64,000 bases of DNA. Origin: Streptomyces violaceoruber. GTDB lineage: Bacteria > Actinomycetota > Actinomycetes > Streptomycetales > Streptomycetaceae. Of this stretch, positions 9,053 to 17,606 are shown one piece after another. The stretch lies in the NCBI RefSeq assembly GCF_033406955.1, contig NZ_CP137734.1, positions 2,914,001 to 2,978,000 of the forward strand, read 5' to 3'. The notes beneath the pieces are model-generated. The model did no database searches. It was not told where the DNA came from and worked only from the letters and a program-made list of their open reading frames with translations. Position numbers and translations under genes: made by a program. Position 1 is the stretch's first letter; every line of letters begins with the position of its first letter.

Positions 9053-10092
9053 GCCGCCTCCATCCAGATGTCGGCGAGGGACTCTTCGAGGGCGATCCGG
9101 GGCCGCCAGCCGAGCCGGTCGCGTGCGGTGCGCACATCGGCCTGCTGCCAACTGCCGCAGCCGTCGGGGTACGGGGCCGGGGTCGCGTGCTCGGGGTCGG
9201 TGCGCTCGCCGCGGCTTTGGAGGGGGTCCGGACGGTGATGGCCGAGGACGTCGCTCCGGTGGTGACCGAGGGCGTCGACACGATGGCCGAGGGACTCGGT
9301 ACGGGGGTGGCCGATCGTGGGCCGCAGCGCGCCGGGGGGCCCGTCGAGTTCGTGCAGGGCCCCGCCGTAGCCGGCGACCCTGGCGAGGGTGGCGGCGGCG
9401 TCGCGCAGCCGGACGGCGCGGCCGGAGCCGATGTTGATGACGCCCTGCGCGGCGGAGAGCGAGGCGGCGTGCACCGCTCGCGCGACGTCCCGGACGTCGA
9501 CGAAGTCCCGCTGGGCGCCCAGGCCGCCGAGCCGGAGTTCGCCGTCGCCGGACTGCATGGCGCGGCGCATGGCCTCGGCGAGCCGGCCCAGCGGGGAGCC
9601 GGCGGGCGTACCGGGCCCCGCGGGTGAGAAGACCCGCAGGACGACGGCGTCCAGACCGGAGCCGAGGACGAGTTCGGTCGCGGCGAGCTTGCTGACGCCG
9701 TAGGGACCGCCGGGGCGGGGGACGGCGTCCTCCGCGGTCGAGGAACCGGGCTGGCTGGGTCCGTACTCCGCGCTGCAGCCGACCTGCACCAGGCGGGCGC
9801 CGCAGCCGCTGCGGCGCAGGGCCTCGCAGACGGTCGCGACGGCGACGGTGTTGTGCCGGGTGAGTTCGCGGGCGCCGCCCCGGGTCGCGCCCGCGCAGTT
9901 GACCACCACTCCGGGATGGACCGCGTCCAGGAAGCGGGTGAGGGCGCCCGGGCTCCCGGTGGCGAGGTCGAAGCGGACGTCGGCGTCGTCACCGCGGCCG
10001 AGGGCGGTGAGCTGGACGGCGGGGTCGGCGAGCAGGCGGTCGGCGACGAAGCGGCCGATGTAGCCGTTGGCTCCGATCAGCAGGACTCTCAT
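9040..10092 (-). CDS. NAD-dependent epimerase/dehydratase (extended SDR), sugar-nucleotide type
   Basis: This 350-aa extended short-chain dehydrogenase has the Rossmann motif VLLIGANGYIGRF at the N-terminus, catalytic YGVSK, a Ser/Glu region GCSAEYGPSQPG, and the C-terminal DRLGWRPRIALEESLADIW typical of UDP-sugar epimerases. It probably acts on a nucleotide sugar; the exact reaction cannot be read. A low-complexity insert around residues 265-300 repeats the motif LGHH and is absent from typical family members. The ATG at 10092 opens directly on the Rossmann strand with GGGAG 8 nt upstream. It overlaps the spherulin-4 gene downstream and lies 111 bp after the membrane-protein gene. Confidence 0.9.
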   Translation of the reverse strand: MRVLLIGANGYIGRFVADRLLADPAVQLTALGRGDDADVRFDLATGSPGALTRFLDAVHPGVVVNCAGATRGGARELTRHNTVAVATVCEALRRSGCGARLVQVGCSAEYGPSQPGSSTAEDAVPRPGGPYGVSKLAATELVLGSGLDAVVLRVFSPAGPGTPAGSPLGRLAEAMRRAMQSGDGELRLGGLGAQRDFVDVRDVARAVHAASLSAAQGVINIGSGRAVRLRDAAATLARVAGYGGALHELDGPPGALRPTIGHPRTESLGHRVDALGHHRSDVLGHHRPDPLQSRGERTDPEHATPAPYPDGCGSWQQADVRTARDRLGWRPRIALEESLADIWMEAACRI

Positions 10093-10203
10093 CGGGCGGC
10101 TCCCGGTGCCGAGGCGTCGGGTCGGGAGGTGGTCATCTGGGGGCTCCTTCAAGGGGTGATGCGAGGGTGTTGCGGACGGTTGGGGGGATGTCCGTGCGCG
10201 CGC

Positions 10204-11421
10204 TCACCGCGTTCGCTCCGTCGAAGCGTGGGCCGATGCCCGGGTCAGGCGACGGCACGCGTGGACGAGGAGGGCGAGGGCGCCGATGCCGCAGGCGGCC
10301 GTCGGGACACCGGCCGGGCCGCAGGCGGCGACCAGTGCCTCCACGGGGGCGGACAGGAGGCCGCAGCCCGGGAGGCGGCCGGCGAAGACCGTGGCCAGGG
10401 CGGCCGCCTCCGCGGCGGCCGTGGCGGTGAGGACGAACGGGCCGGCGTGGGTGTGGCCGTGCACGCCGAGCAGCCGGGCGAGCAGCAACAGGGCGCCCAG
10501 ACTGAGGCCCTGGGACCAGTCGGCGGGTTCGCCCAGCACGGCGCCGGTCAGCGTGAGCAGAGCCGCCAGGGCTCCCAGGTACAGGGCGAACGCGCCGAGC
10601 AGCAATGGGCGCACGGAGGCGGAGAAGTCGGTGAGACCCCGGCTGGACGACAGCTTGCGGCGGGCGCCCGCGGCGAAGAGGTGGGCGCAGCCGGCCGCGG
10701 GCGCGTAGGACAGCGTGAGCGCCAGGACGGGGGCGAGGGTGACGGGCCACGCCCCGTCGGGGGAGCCGTCCGGGAGGCCGTCGGGGCCGCCGCTGACCGC
10801 GGTCCGCAGGAGCCCGTCGCCGAGGAGGGCGTAGCCGAGGAGCCAGCAGGTCCAGGTGCTGGTGGTGCGCGTCGCGGCGGTCAGCGGCCCGCGGCGCAGC
10901 GCCGCGCCCAGGGCCAGGCTCACCGCGAGGACTCCGACGGCGGCCGCGATCAGGCGCGGCCGGCCGTCGGTCAGGCGCAGTCCGGCCACGGCGGCCGCGC
11001 ACAGCACGCCGGGCAGCAGGGCGAGGAGGACGGACCCGGCGGCGCGGGGTCCGCCCGGCCGGGGCGTCGGCCCGTCCTCGGGGGGTGCGGGGGCGTCGCC
11101 GTCGCGCGGGACCCGGGCGTACATCTCCTCCGCGAGGGAGAAGACGTCCCGGTGACGGAAGCGTGCGGCGGTCCGGTCGGTGACTCCGTGCGCCTCCAGG
11201 CCCGCCGCGATCTCCAGCGGGTCCACGGCGCGTTCGCACAGTTCGCGGTGCCGGTGCAACAGCCCCTTCACGGGGTCCGCGGCGGAGCGGCGGACGGCGG
11301 ACGCGGGCGGCGACTGTCTGCCGTCGCGGCCCGCCCGGCCGGCGTCTTCACCACCGGCGCCCTCGCGAGGGCCCGGGTCGCGCGGGGTCCCGGGCCGGTC
11401 CAGTTCGCCGAGGCCGCTCAT
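10204..11421 (-). CDS. Polytopic membrane protein of the sugar cassette, function unknown
   Basis: This 405-aa protein starts with a soluble, charged part of about 120 residues (Pro/Gly/Arg-rich, then GLLHRHRELCERAVDPLEI and FRHRDVFSLAEEMY). About eight to nine predicted membrane helices rich in Leu/Ala/Gly follow. No catalytic motif was recognised. Its start codon overlaps the stop of the glycosyltransferase by 4 bp (ATGA), a strong sign that the two proteins work together, possibly in moving or polymerising the glycan made by the transferase. A PelG-type flippase role is an inference from context; similarity to PelG was not evident by eye. Confidence 0.8.
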   Translation of the reverse strand: MSGLGELDRPGTPRDPGPREGAGGEDAGRAGRDGRQSPPASAVRRSAADPVKGLLHRHRELCERAVDPLEIAAGLEAHGVTDRTAARFRHRDVFSLAEEMYARVPRDGDAPAPPEDGPTPRPGGPRAAGSVLLALLPGVLCAAAVAGLRLTDGRPRLIAAAVGVLAVSLALGAALRRGPLTAATRTTSTWTCWLLGYALLGDGLLRTAVSGGPDGLPDGSPDGAWPVTLAPVLALTLSYAPAAGCAHLFAAGARRKLSSSRGLTDFSASVRPLLLGAFALYLGALAALLTLTGAVLGEPADWSQGLSLGALLLLARLLGVHGHTHAGPFVLTATAAAEAAALATVFAGRLPGCGLLSAPVEALVAACGPAGVPTAACGIGALALLVHACRRLTRASAHASTERTR

Positions 11422-13214
11422 CGGGACGCTCCCTCGGCCGCCGAAACCGCTGTCGTGGCCCGGACCGGGCCGCCGCCCGTCGCCCACCCGGGACCGGTCC
11501 GGACCGCGCCGGGACCGCCCCGGGCAGCGGCCCGGGCCGTGGCGTCGCTCCAGCGGCCGGGGACGTGGGCCTCGGCGGGGACACCGAAGGGCAGGGGTTC
11601 GCCGGCGCCGTCGAGGACGACGCGGCGTACCGGTGCACGAGAGAGGATCTCCAGGTAAATGCCGTGAAATGCCGTGATGTTCTGCTCGACGGTGAACAGT
11701 TCCAGTGCGCGGGCGCGTGCGGCGGCACCCAGGCGTTCGCGGCGCTCGGGGTCGCGCAACAGCGCGACGCACGCCTCGGCGAGCGCCCGCGGATTGCGCG
11801 GGGGCACGACGAGTCCGGTGCCGCCGATGGCCTCCACCACCGCGCCGACGTCCGTGGACACCGTCGCCCGGCCGCAGAACATGGCCTCGACGAGCCCGGT
11901 CGGGAACCCTTCGACGACGCTGGAGAGCACCACCAGGGCCCCCGAGGCGTAGGCGTCGGCGCGGGAGGGCAGTTCGGGGCCGCCGGTCTCCTCGAAGGAG
12001 ACCGGGTTGCGGCCCACGGCGTGCGGACCGTCGGCCTCGTCCGGGAAGAGCTGCGCCGCCAGTCCCTTGCAGTGGGCCAGGTAGGCGACGCCCTCGGGGC
12101 CGAAGGGGGCACCGACGATCCTGAGCCGCGAGCCGGGCTCCGCCCTGCGGACCTCCGCGAAGGCGTGCAGCAGCGAGACCAGGTCCTTGGCCGGTTCGAC
12201 GCGCCCGACCCAGACGAGGGTCTGCGGGTCGGCGCACTCCGGGGACTCCCCCGCCTCCGCGAAGGGAGCCGCGTCCATGCCCGGGTGGACCGTGCGCAGT
12301 TTGGCGCGGTCGGCGCCGCAGCGCTCCTGCCAGCGACGGGTGTGGGTGTTGCCCGGGGTGATCACGGCCGCGCGCCGGTAGGTCTCGGCGGCCAGCCGAC
12401 CGTGGAAGGCGGCGAGCAGCGACCGTATCGCGGGCGAGGAATCGGGTTCCGTGAGGTAGTGCGTCCGCAGCCGCACGCCGTACTCGGTGACGAGCAGCGG
12501 CACGTCGCAGAAGTGCCGGGCGAGCAGGCCCGGGAGGGCGCCCGTGCCTCCGGAGGCCGCGTGGCACAGGTCCACCGAACCGAGGTCGTCGTCCTCGTAC
12601 CAGTCGAGGGACAGGGGGCGCAGGGCGCGTTCGAGGCGCGCGGCGACGGCCAGCAGATCGGGGACGCGCGCCTCGCGCGCGGAGCGGTGGGCGCCGGGCG
12701 CGCGACAGGCGCGTTCCAGGGCGCGTACGGCGGTCTCCGAGCGGAGCGCGGTGGGCAGTCCGCCCTCGTCCCGGGCGAGTTCGGCGAGGCCGTACAGCGC
12801 ACTGGCGAAACGGTCCGCCTCAAGGGCCGACTGCCCTTCCGGCTCCCCCTCCGAGCTCCGGGCCTCCGAACTCCTGCCCTCCGAGCTCCTGCCCTCCGAA
12901 CTCCTGGCCGGATCCCCTGGGGCGGCCGCGCACAGGGCCGTGGCCAACTCGCCGTAGCACTCGGCGAAGCGCCGGCGCGCGCGCCGTCCGTGGACGATTC
13001 CGTCGTCCACGGTTTCCCACAGCGGGGCGGTGCGCACCCGGCCGACCTGCGGCGGCAGCGGCACCCAGCCCCCGTCCTCCTCGCGCTCGCTGCGGCTGAG
13101 CGCGTAGACGTCGAACTCGTGGTGCTCCAGGCCGCGCACGAGCCGGTCGCACCAGAGCCCGGCCTCACCGCTCACATACGGATAGCCACCCTCCGTAAGC
13201 AGTCCGATGCGCAC
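11418..13214 (-). CDS. GT4-type glycosyltransferase, PelF-like (DUF3492 plus glycosyl transferase group 1)
   Basis: This 598-aa protein begins MRIGLLTEGGYPYVSGE, the N-terminal signature of DUF3492/PelF-type transferases. The C-terminal GT4 domain has WVGRVEPAKDLVSLLHAF, RLRIVGAPFGPEG and VVLSSVVEGFPTGLVEAMF (donor-binding E-x7-E region). PelF adds GalNAc/GlcNAc from UDP-sugars to make the Pel exopolysaccharide (family knowledge). Around residues 103-122 an SSEGR repeat (a 15-bp DNA repeat) forms a hydrophilic linker. The GTG at 13214 has GGGGG 7 nt upstream; upstream in-frame codons lack a ribosome site. It is the first gene of the cassette and overlaps the next by 4 bp. It is likely cytoplasmic or at the inner membrane face. 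Confidence 0.88.
   Translation of the reverse strand: MRIGLLTEGGYPYVSGEAGLWCDRLVRGLEHHEFDVYALSRSEREEDGGWVPLPPQVGRVRTAPLWETVDDGIVHGRRARRRFAECYGELATALCAAAPGDPARSSEGRSSEGRSSEARSSEGEPEGQSALEADRFASALYGLAELARDEGGLPTALRSETAVRALERACRAPGAHRSAREARVPDLLAVAARLERALRPLSLDWYEDDDLGSVDLCHAASGGTGALPGLLARHFCDVPLLVTEYGVRLRTHYLTEPDSSPAIRSLLAAFHGRLAAETYRRAAVITPGNTHTRRWQERCGADRAKLRTVHPGMDAAPFAEAGESPECADPQTLVWVGRVEPAKDLVSLLHAFAEVRRAEPGSRLRIVGAPFGPEGVAYLAHCKGLAAQLFPDEADGPHAVGRNPVSFEETGGPELPSRADAYASGALVVLSSVVEGFPTGLVEAMFCGRATVSTDVGAVVEAIGGTGLVVPPRNPRALAEACVALLRDPERRERLGAAARARALELFTVEQNITAFHGIYLEILSRAPVRRVVLDGAGEPLPFGVPAEAHVPGRWSDATARAAARGGPGAVRTGPGWATGGGPVRATTAVSAAEGASR
12847..12906. repeat. Four tandem 15-bp repeats inside the glycosyltransferase gene
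   Basis: Four near-identical 15-bp units (consensus CCCTCCGARCTCCTG on the plus strand) encode the SSEGR-type linker. Such in-frame repeats change copy number easily by slippage without a frameshift. Confidence 0.85.
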
Positions 13215-13294
13215 GCGCGCACCCCCGATCTCCCGTTTGGGGAGCCGCCGTTGGCCCGGCGGCTCGCAGCGGGACGAACGTATGCGGACAAGGA

Positions 13295-13328
13295 GGTGGC
13301 GCGATGGACGGTTGTCCATCGCGCCACC
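13295..13328. terminator. Perfect 15-bp hairpin, terminator candidate for the DUF3152 gene
   Basis: The stem GGTGGCGCGATGGAC / GTCCATCGCGCCACC has a GGTT loop. It lies 100 bp beyond the stop of the minus-strand DUF3152 gene and about 80 bp before the glycosyltransferase start, so it separates the sugar cassette from the upstream transcription unit. There is no T-tract, as is usual in Streptomyces. Confidence 0.7.
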
Positions 13329-13428
13329 AAAAGGGGTGAACGGTCGTAACTTTCCCGTGCGAGGCGCGTTCGGTCGCGCTAAGAGATCAATCGGTCACCA
13401 CACGTGACGCACGGGCCCGAACTGGCCG

Positions 13429-15108
13429 TCAGCCGTTCGGATAGGCCCAGGCGTTGGGGCGGCAGTCGATTCCGTCGTGGTCGACGAATTTCGTCTGCTG
13501 TTGCATGACCGGGGCGAGTTCGCCGTCCTTGTCGCAGGTCACGTGGTTGTAGCCGATGCGGTGACCGACCTCGTGGTTGATCAGCATCTGCCGGTACGCG
13601 TGGATCGCGTCGCCGTACGGCGCGGCGCCCTGGGCCCAGCGGTAGGCATTGATCATCACGCGCTGGGTGGCGGCCGAGTCGCAGGAGACGTTGTCCTCGG
13701 TGGTGTCCAGGCCCGACTTGGCGCACCACTCGGCGGTGGTACCGGGGCTGGCCAGCGTGATGACGAAGTCCGGCTGACCCGATTCGACGCGCTCGAAGGT
13801 ACGGGCGCCGTTGTGGGCCCAGCTCCGGTCGTCGTTGAGGGTCTTCTGCACGGCCTCCGCGAAGAGTCCGCCGTCGAGGCCGAGCCCCTGCTCCACGTCG
13901 ATGCGGTAGGTGTACTTCTGCCCCTTCCCGGTCCCCTTGGCGATGCCCGGGACCGCGTCGAACTTCCCCGAGGCCTTGAGGGTGGCACCCAGCGGGTAGG
14001 TCCTGCCCATCTTCTGCTCGTACGTCAGCGGTTTCGCGGAGGCGGACGCGGCGGGCGTCGGCCGTTCGTCGTCCCGTGACGCCGGGTCGTGGGCACCGCG
14101 GGCCTGGTCGGTGGCGGACTGCGCGCGCATGTCGCTCCCGTCCGACCCGTCGGCGACCTGACCGGCCACGACGACGGCCAGCACGGTGGTGACGGCGGCC
14201 GCCGCGATACCGGTGAAGGTCCGGCCCTTGGCTCCCTTGGCCGGTGCGGGTTCGCCCGTGGGCGGCTCGTCGTCGGCGTCCGCCTCGGCACCGCCGGGGA
14301 TGCCGCCGCCTCCGGAGGCGCCCCCGTCTTCGGCGCTCCAGTCGGTGACGGAGGCGTACGGGTCGGCGGGCCGGGCCGCACCGGGGATACGGCCGCGGGG
14401 GCGGACCGCGAAGACGTCGTCGTCCGCGCGGAAGGCGTCCAGGTAGTCCTGCCGCGGCCCCTCCGCCGGCGCCTGCCGCTGCCTCGGGAAGGCCGAGGCC
14501 GGTCCGGAGGGCGAGGGCGGCGCGAAGGACTCGGGGGCCCCGTTGCGCGGTCCCGACACCGATCCGTACCCGGCACCGGGCCGCCCGGCCGGCTCGCCCC
14601 AGCCTCCGCCGGGTTCCCGCTGCTCGGGGTGACCGCCCCGGACCCGCGACACACCGTGCGCCGGAGTGCCGTCGGGATACCTGGGGACGCCGTGCGCCGG
14701 AGTGCCGTCGGGATACCTGGGGACGCCGTGCGCCGGAGTGCCGTCGGGGTATCCGGGGACGCCCCGCGCGGGCGTGCCGTCCGCCGTCCGCGGGAAACCG
14801 TGGGCCGACGTCTCGCCGTCGGGGAATCGCGCCCCCGGACCCCGCCCCGGGCTGGGGCCCGCGTACCCCTGGCGGGCACCCGGGACGTCGCCCGGAGCCG
14901 CCCCGGGTGGTGCCGCCCCCTCGACCCCCTGTGGCTGGTGGGGCCGCTGTGACTGATGAGGTCCCTGCGGCTGGTAGGGCCCCTGTGGCTCCTGCGACGG
15001 CCCGTTCGTCCGGCGCGGGTCGGGCCGGCCCGCCCGGTTCTCACGTGCTGCGGCGGTGTCCGCGGCGTCTGCCTTGGGAGCGGGCCCGCGGCGGCTGTGG
15101 CGTCCCAC
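13429..15108 (-). CDS. DUF3152 membrane-anchored protein with HExxHxxGxxH metalloprotease-like motif
   Basis: This 559-aa protein starts with MGRHSRRG, common in Streptomyces DUF3152 proteins. About 280 residues rich in Pro/Gly/Gln follow, including a 12-residue tandem repeat (PDGTPAHGVPRY), then one membrane helix (TFTGIAAAAVTTVLAVVVAG), then the extracytoplasmic DUF3152 domain. That domain carries INHEVGHRIGYNH, an exact HExxHxxGxxH zinc-binding motif as in metzincins, plus Cys residues likely in disulfides (EWCAKSGL, VSCDSA, VTCDKDG, DCRPN). A cell-surface zinc peptidase is plausible; no substrate is known to me. The GTG at 15108 has AGGAGG 12 nt and GAGG 6 nt upstream, and lies 8 bp after the hydrolase stop, so the two genes form an operon. 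Confidence 0.88.
   Translation of the reverse strand: MGRHSRRGPAPKADAADTAAARENRAGRPDPRRTNGPSQEPQGPYQPQGPHQSQRPHQPQGVEGAAPPGAAPGDVPGARQGYAGPSPGRGPGARFPDGETSAHGFPRTADGTPARGVPGYPDGTPAHGVPRYPDGTPAHGVPRYPDGTPAHGVSRVRGGHPEQREPGGGWGEPAGRPGAGYGSVSGPRNGAPESFAPPSPSGPASAFPRQRQAPAEGPRQDYLDAFRADDDVFAVRPRGRIPGAARPADPYASVTDWSAEDGGASGGGGIPGGAEADADDEPPTGEPAPAKGAKGRTFTGIAAAAVTTVLAVVVAGQVADGSDGSDMRAQSATDQARGAHDPASRDDERPTPAASASAKPLTYEQKMGRTYPLGATLKASGKFDAVPGIAKGTGKGQKYTYRIDVEQGLGLDGGLFAEAVQKTLNDDRSWAHNGARTFERVESGQPDFVITLASPGTTAEWCAKSGLDTTEDNVSCDSAATQRVMINAYRWAQGAAPYGDAIHAYRQMLINHEVGHRIGYNHVTCDKDGELAPVMQQQTKFVDHDGIDCRPNAWAYPNG
14654..14797. repeat. 36-bp tandem repeat, three good copies and one degenerate
   Basis: Units at 14654-14689, 14690-14725 and 14726-14761 are almost identical; the unit at 14762-14797 is degenerate. 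Each encodes a 12-residue block PDGTPAHGVPRY in the disordered part of the DUF3152 protein. Confidence 0.9.
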
Positions 15109-15116
15109 GTCGCGCC

Positions 15117-16193
15117 TCAGCCTCCTGATGTCTGGTTGGCGGGCTCGTCGTCGACGGCCCCGTCGGTCCTCTCGCCACCCGCCGGCTTCCCGGTGCCCAC
15201 CGTGTCCGCGGTGCCCCCCGTGTCCGAGGCGGCCGTGCTGTCCGCGGTGTCCGCGAGGAGTTCGCGGAACGCCGTGGCGACGGCCTCCGGATACTCCATC
15301 ATCGCCACGTGTCCCGCGTCCGGCAGGGTCAGCAGCCGGGAGTCGCGGAAGGCGCGGGCGGCCCGTAGGGCCATGCGGTAACCGACGAGTTGGTCCCGTC
15401 CACCGTAGACCAGGAGCGTGGGTGCGAGAACCCGCTCGGCCTGTCGCCACAGTCCGTGCTGGCCGCCCACGGTGTACGCGTTGACGAGTCCCCGGGTGGA
15501 ACGCGCCATCGCGTCCCAGAAGTACGGCAGCCGCAGTCGCCGCTCCATCTCCTCCACCGCGTTGCGGAAGCCTTCCGGCGTCACCCGCGCCGGGTCCCCG
15601 TGGCAGAGCGCCGTCACGCCACGGACCCGCTGCTCCGCAGTCCACTCCCGGGTGAGCCGGTTGAACAGCGAAACCACCCCCGGCAGCGCCAGCAGCCCCG
15701 TCGGTACGGCGGTGCGCTGCACGCGGATCTCCGGCAGCGCGGGCGACACGAGGGTCAGCGTCCGCACCAGGTCGGGACGCACGGCTGCGACGCGGGTGAC
15801 GACGGCGCCGCCGAGCGAGTTCCCGAACAGGTGCACGGGGCCGCGCCCGGAGGCGTCGAGGTGGCGGACGACCGCGCGCGCGTGGCTCGTGATCGAGTAG
15901 TCGCCGTCGTCCGGCGGCGGGGAGTCGCCGAAGCCGGGCAGGTCGAGGGCCTCGCTGTGGACGACGCCGTCCAGCAGCGGCATGAGCGCCGACCAGTTCT
16001 GGGAGGAGCCGCCGAGGCCGTGGACGTAGAGGGCGGGCGGCAGTCCCTCGCGGGCGGGCCGTCTCGACCGCACCGTCAGGGTGATGCCGGGGAGGTGGAC
16101 CGACCTGAGCCGCTCCCCGTCCGCGACCTTGACGGCCGCGACCTTCGGCAGCGCGTTGGCGGGCGGCACGGACGGCGGCTCGGTCGAAGGCAT
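15117..16193 (-). CDS. Alpha/beta-hydrolase fold protein
   Basis: This 358-aa cytoplasmic-type hydrolase has the oxyanion/HG motif YVHGLGGSSQNW, a nucleophile elbow with Ser in HLFGNSLGGAVVTR, Asp in LLVYGGRDQLVGY and His in LPDAGHVAMMEYP, which complete the triad. The GNSLG elbow is typical of epoxide-hydrolase/C-C hydrolase relatives. The last 40 residues are Thr/Gly/Asp-rich and probably disordered. The substrate cannot be predicted. It is the first gene of an operon with the DUF3152 gene. In mycobacteria the lipase-like LipV sits in the same neighbourhood, but orthology is not claimed. Confidence 0.88.
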   Translation of the reverse strand: MPSTEPPSVPPANALPKVAAVKVADGERLRSVHLPGITLTVRSRRPAREGLPPALYVHGLGGSSQNWSALMPLLDGVVHSEALDLPGFGDSPPPDDGDYSITSHARAVVRHLDASGRGPVHLFGNSLGGAVVTRVAAVRPDLVRTLTLVSPALPEIRVQRTAVPTGLLALPGVVSLFNRLTREWTAEQRVRGVTALCHGDPARVTPEGFRNAVEEMERRLRLPYFWDAMARSTRGLVNAYTVGGQHGLWRQAERVLAPTLLVYGGRDQLVGYRMALRAARAFRDSRLLTLPDAGHVAMMEYPEAVATAFRELLADTADSTAASDTGGTADTVGTGKPAGGERTDGAVDDEPANQTSGG

Positions 16194-16420
16194 GCGGCAA
16201 TATTACGAGATGATCACACAGTGGTTCATGTGTTCGCCGTCACAAGCGGTGCTGCGGCGGCGCGTCGGCCGGGTACGGATGCCGTCGGCGCGGGAAGCGG
16301 GCGCGCAAGACCGGGACCGGCGACGCATGGCGTCCGGATCGGGTGTCTCCTAGGCTCGGGAAGTGGGCACCCGCGTGTGACCCCTGCACCCCGGGGACGT
16401 CCGTAGGAAGGGAGCCCATC

Positions 16421-16648
16421 ATGACCGTCGACCCGACCGACCCCGAGACCTTCGACGACGAGGCGCAGGCACCGGATCCGGAGGACCGCGACGTCGAGGC
16501 GCCCGACGCCGACGCCGCCGAGCAGCGGGCGGACGTCGGGCAGGAGCGCGACGCGCCGCTGACCGGCGTAGAGCCGGACCGCGCCGACGAGGCCGACCTG
16601 GCCGAGCAGGCCCGGGTCGTCCCGCACGACGAGGACGACTACCGCTGA
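16421..16648 (+). CDS. Small very acidic hypothetical protein
   Basis: This 75-aa protein is made almost entirely of Asp/Glu/Ala/Pro/Val/Gln (MTVDPTDPETFDDEAQAPDP at the start, ending HDEDDYR), and is probably disordered. The ATG has a strong GGAAGGGAG site 4-12 nt upstream, which supports real translation. No family was recognised. It stands alone between the divergent hydrolase and the TetR gene, with its own 227-bp upstream region. Confidence 0.7.
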   Translation: MTVDPTDPETFDDEAQAPDPEDRDVEAPDADAAEQRADVGQERDAPLTGVEPDRADEADLAEQARVVPHDEDDYR

Positions 16649-16822
16649 ACACCGGAAGGGAGGCCGATCTTTGCCCGGTCTGGCTCCTTTTGAAACCTGT
16701 TGTGCGGCTTTCGCCGCCGTCCGGTCCGTGAAATTCTGCGCTCGCAGCACACACACCACGGTTACCGAAAAGTACGATGTCGACGCGGCGCACACCGCAC
16801 GAGGACGACTATGGGAGGCGGC

Positions 16823-17464
16823 GTGACAGCCATCGAGCAGACAGAGGCGGTACGCCCGCGGGGCACACGCCTTCCCCGCCGAGCCCGACGCAACCAGCTG
16901 CTGGGCGCCGCACAGGAAGTGTTCGTGGCCCAGGGCTACCACGCGGCCGCGATGGACGACATCGCCGAGCGAGCCGGCGTCAGCAAGCCGGTGCTCTACC
17001 AGCACTTCCCCGGCAAGCTCGACCTCTACCTCGCCCTGCTGGACCAGCACTGCGAGGCACTGATCCAGTCCGTGCGCAGCGCGCTGGCGTCGACCTCCGA
17101 CAACAAGCAGCGCGTCCGGGCGACGATGGACGCGTACTTCGCCTACGTCGAGGACGACGGCGGTGCCTTCCGCCTGGTCTTCGAGTCGGACCTGACCAAC
17201 GAGCCCGCCGTGCGCGAGCGCGTGGACAAGGTGACGAACGAGTGCGCGGAGGCGATCTGCGACGTCATCGCCGAGGACACCGGCCTCTCGCGCGCGGAGT
17301 CGATGCTGCTGGCCTCGGGACTGGGCGGTCTCGCGCAGGTGGTGGCGCGCTCCTGGCTGCACAGCGACCGCAGCGTGCCCCGCGACCAGGCGGTGCAGCT
17401 GCTGACCTCGCTGGCCTGGCGGGGTATCGCCGGCTTCCCGCTGCACGGCATCGAGCAGCACTGA
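16823..17464 (+). CDS. TetR-family transcriptional regulator
   Basis: This 213-aa regulator has an N-terminal TetR helix-turn-helix (RRNQLLGAAQEVFVAQGY, then MDDIAERAGVSKPVLYQHF with the classic YxHF end). A ligand/dimer domain with a conserved LGGLAQVVARSWL segment follows. The GTG at 16823 follows GGGAGG with a 4-nt spacer; an ATG at 16811 lacks such a site. It sits immediately upstream of DUF3107, as in mycobacteria (Rv3208-Rv3208A from memory). The ligand and target genes are not evident. Confidence 0.92.
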   Translation: MTAIEQTEAVRPRGTRLPRRARRNQLLGAAQEVFVAQGYHAAAMDDIAERAGVSKPVLYQHFPGKLDLYLALLDQHCEALIQSVRSALASTSDNKQRVRATMDAYFAYVEDDGGAFRLVFESDLTNEPAVRERVDKVTNECAEAICDVIAEDTGLSRAESMLLASGLGGLAQVVARSWLHSDRSVPRDQAVQLLTSLAWRGIAGFPLHGIEQH

Positions 17465-17606
17465 GGGCCGCGGCTCCGGTTCTGTTCCCGTCGGCTGTTC
17501 GCTCCTGGCGTTCTCCGACGCTGCGTGTACGTCCCCTCACCGGGCTAATGTGTGCTGGTACGGCGCGGAAGATCGCGCACTTACTGACCGTCGGAGGGAC
17601 ATAGCC

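Noticed and set aside
13429..16200. One continuous 923-codon minus frame joining the hydrolase and DUF3152 regions
   Set aside because: The upstream half is out of frame with the clear alpha/beta-hydrolase; the DUF3152 protein starts at GTG 15108 with its own ribosome site.
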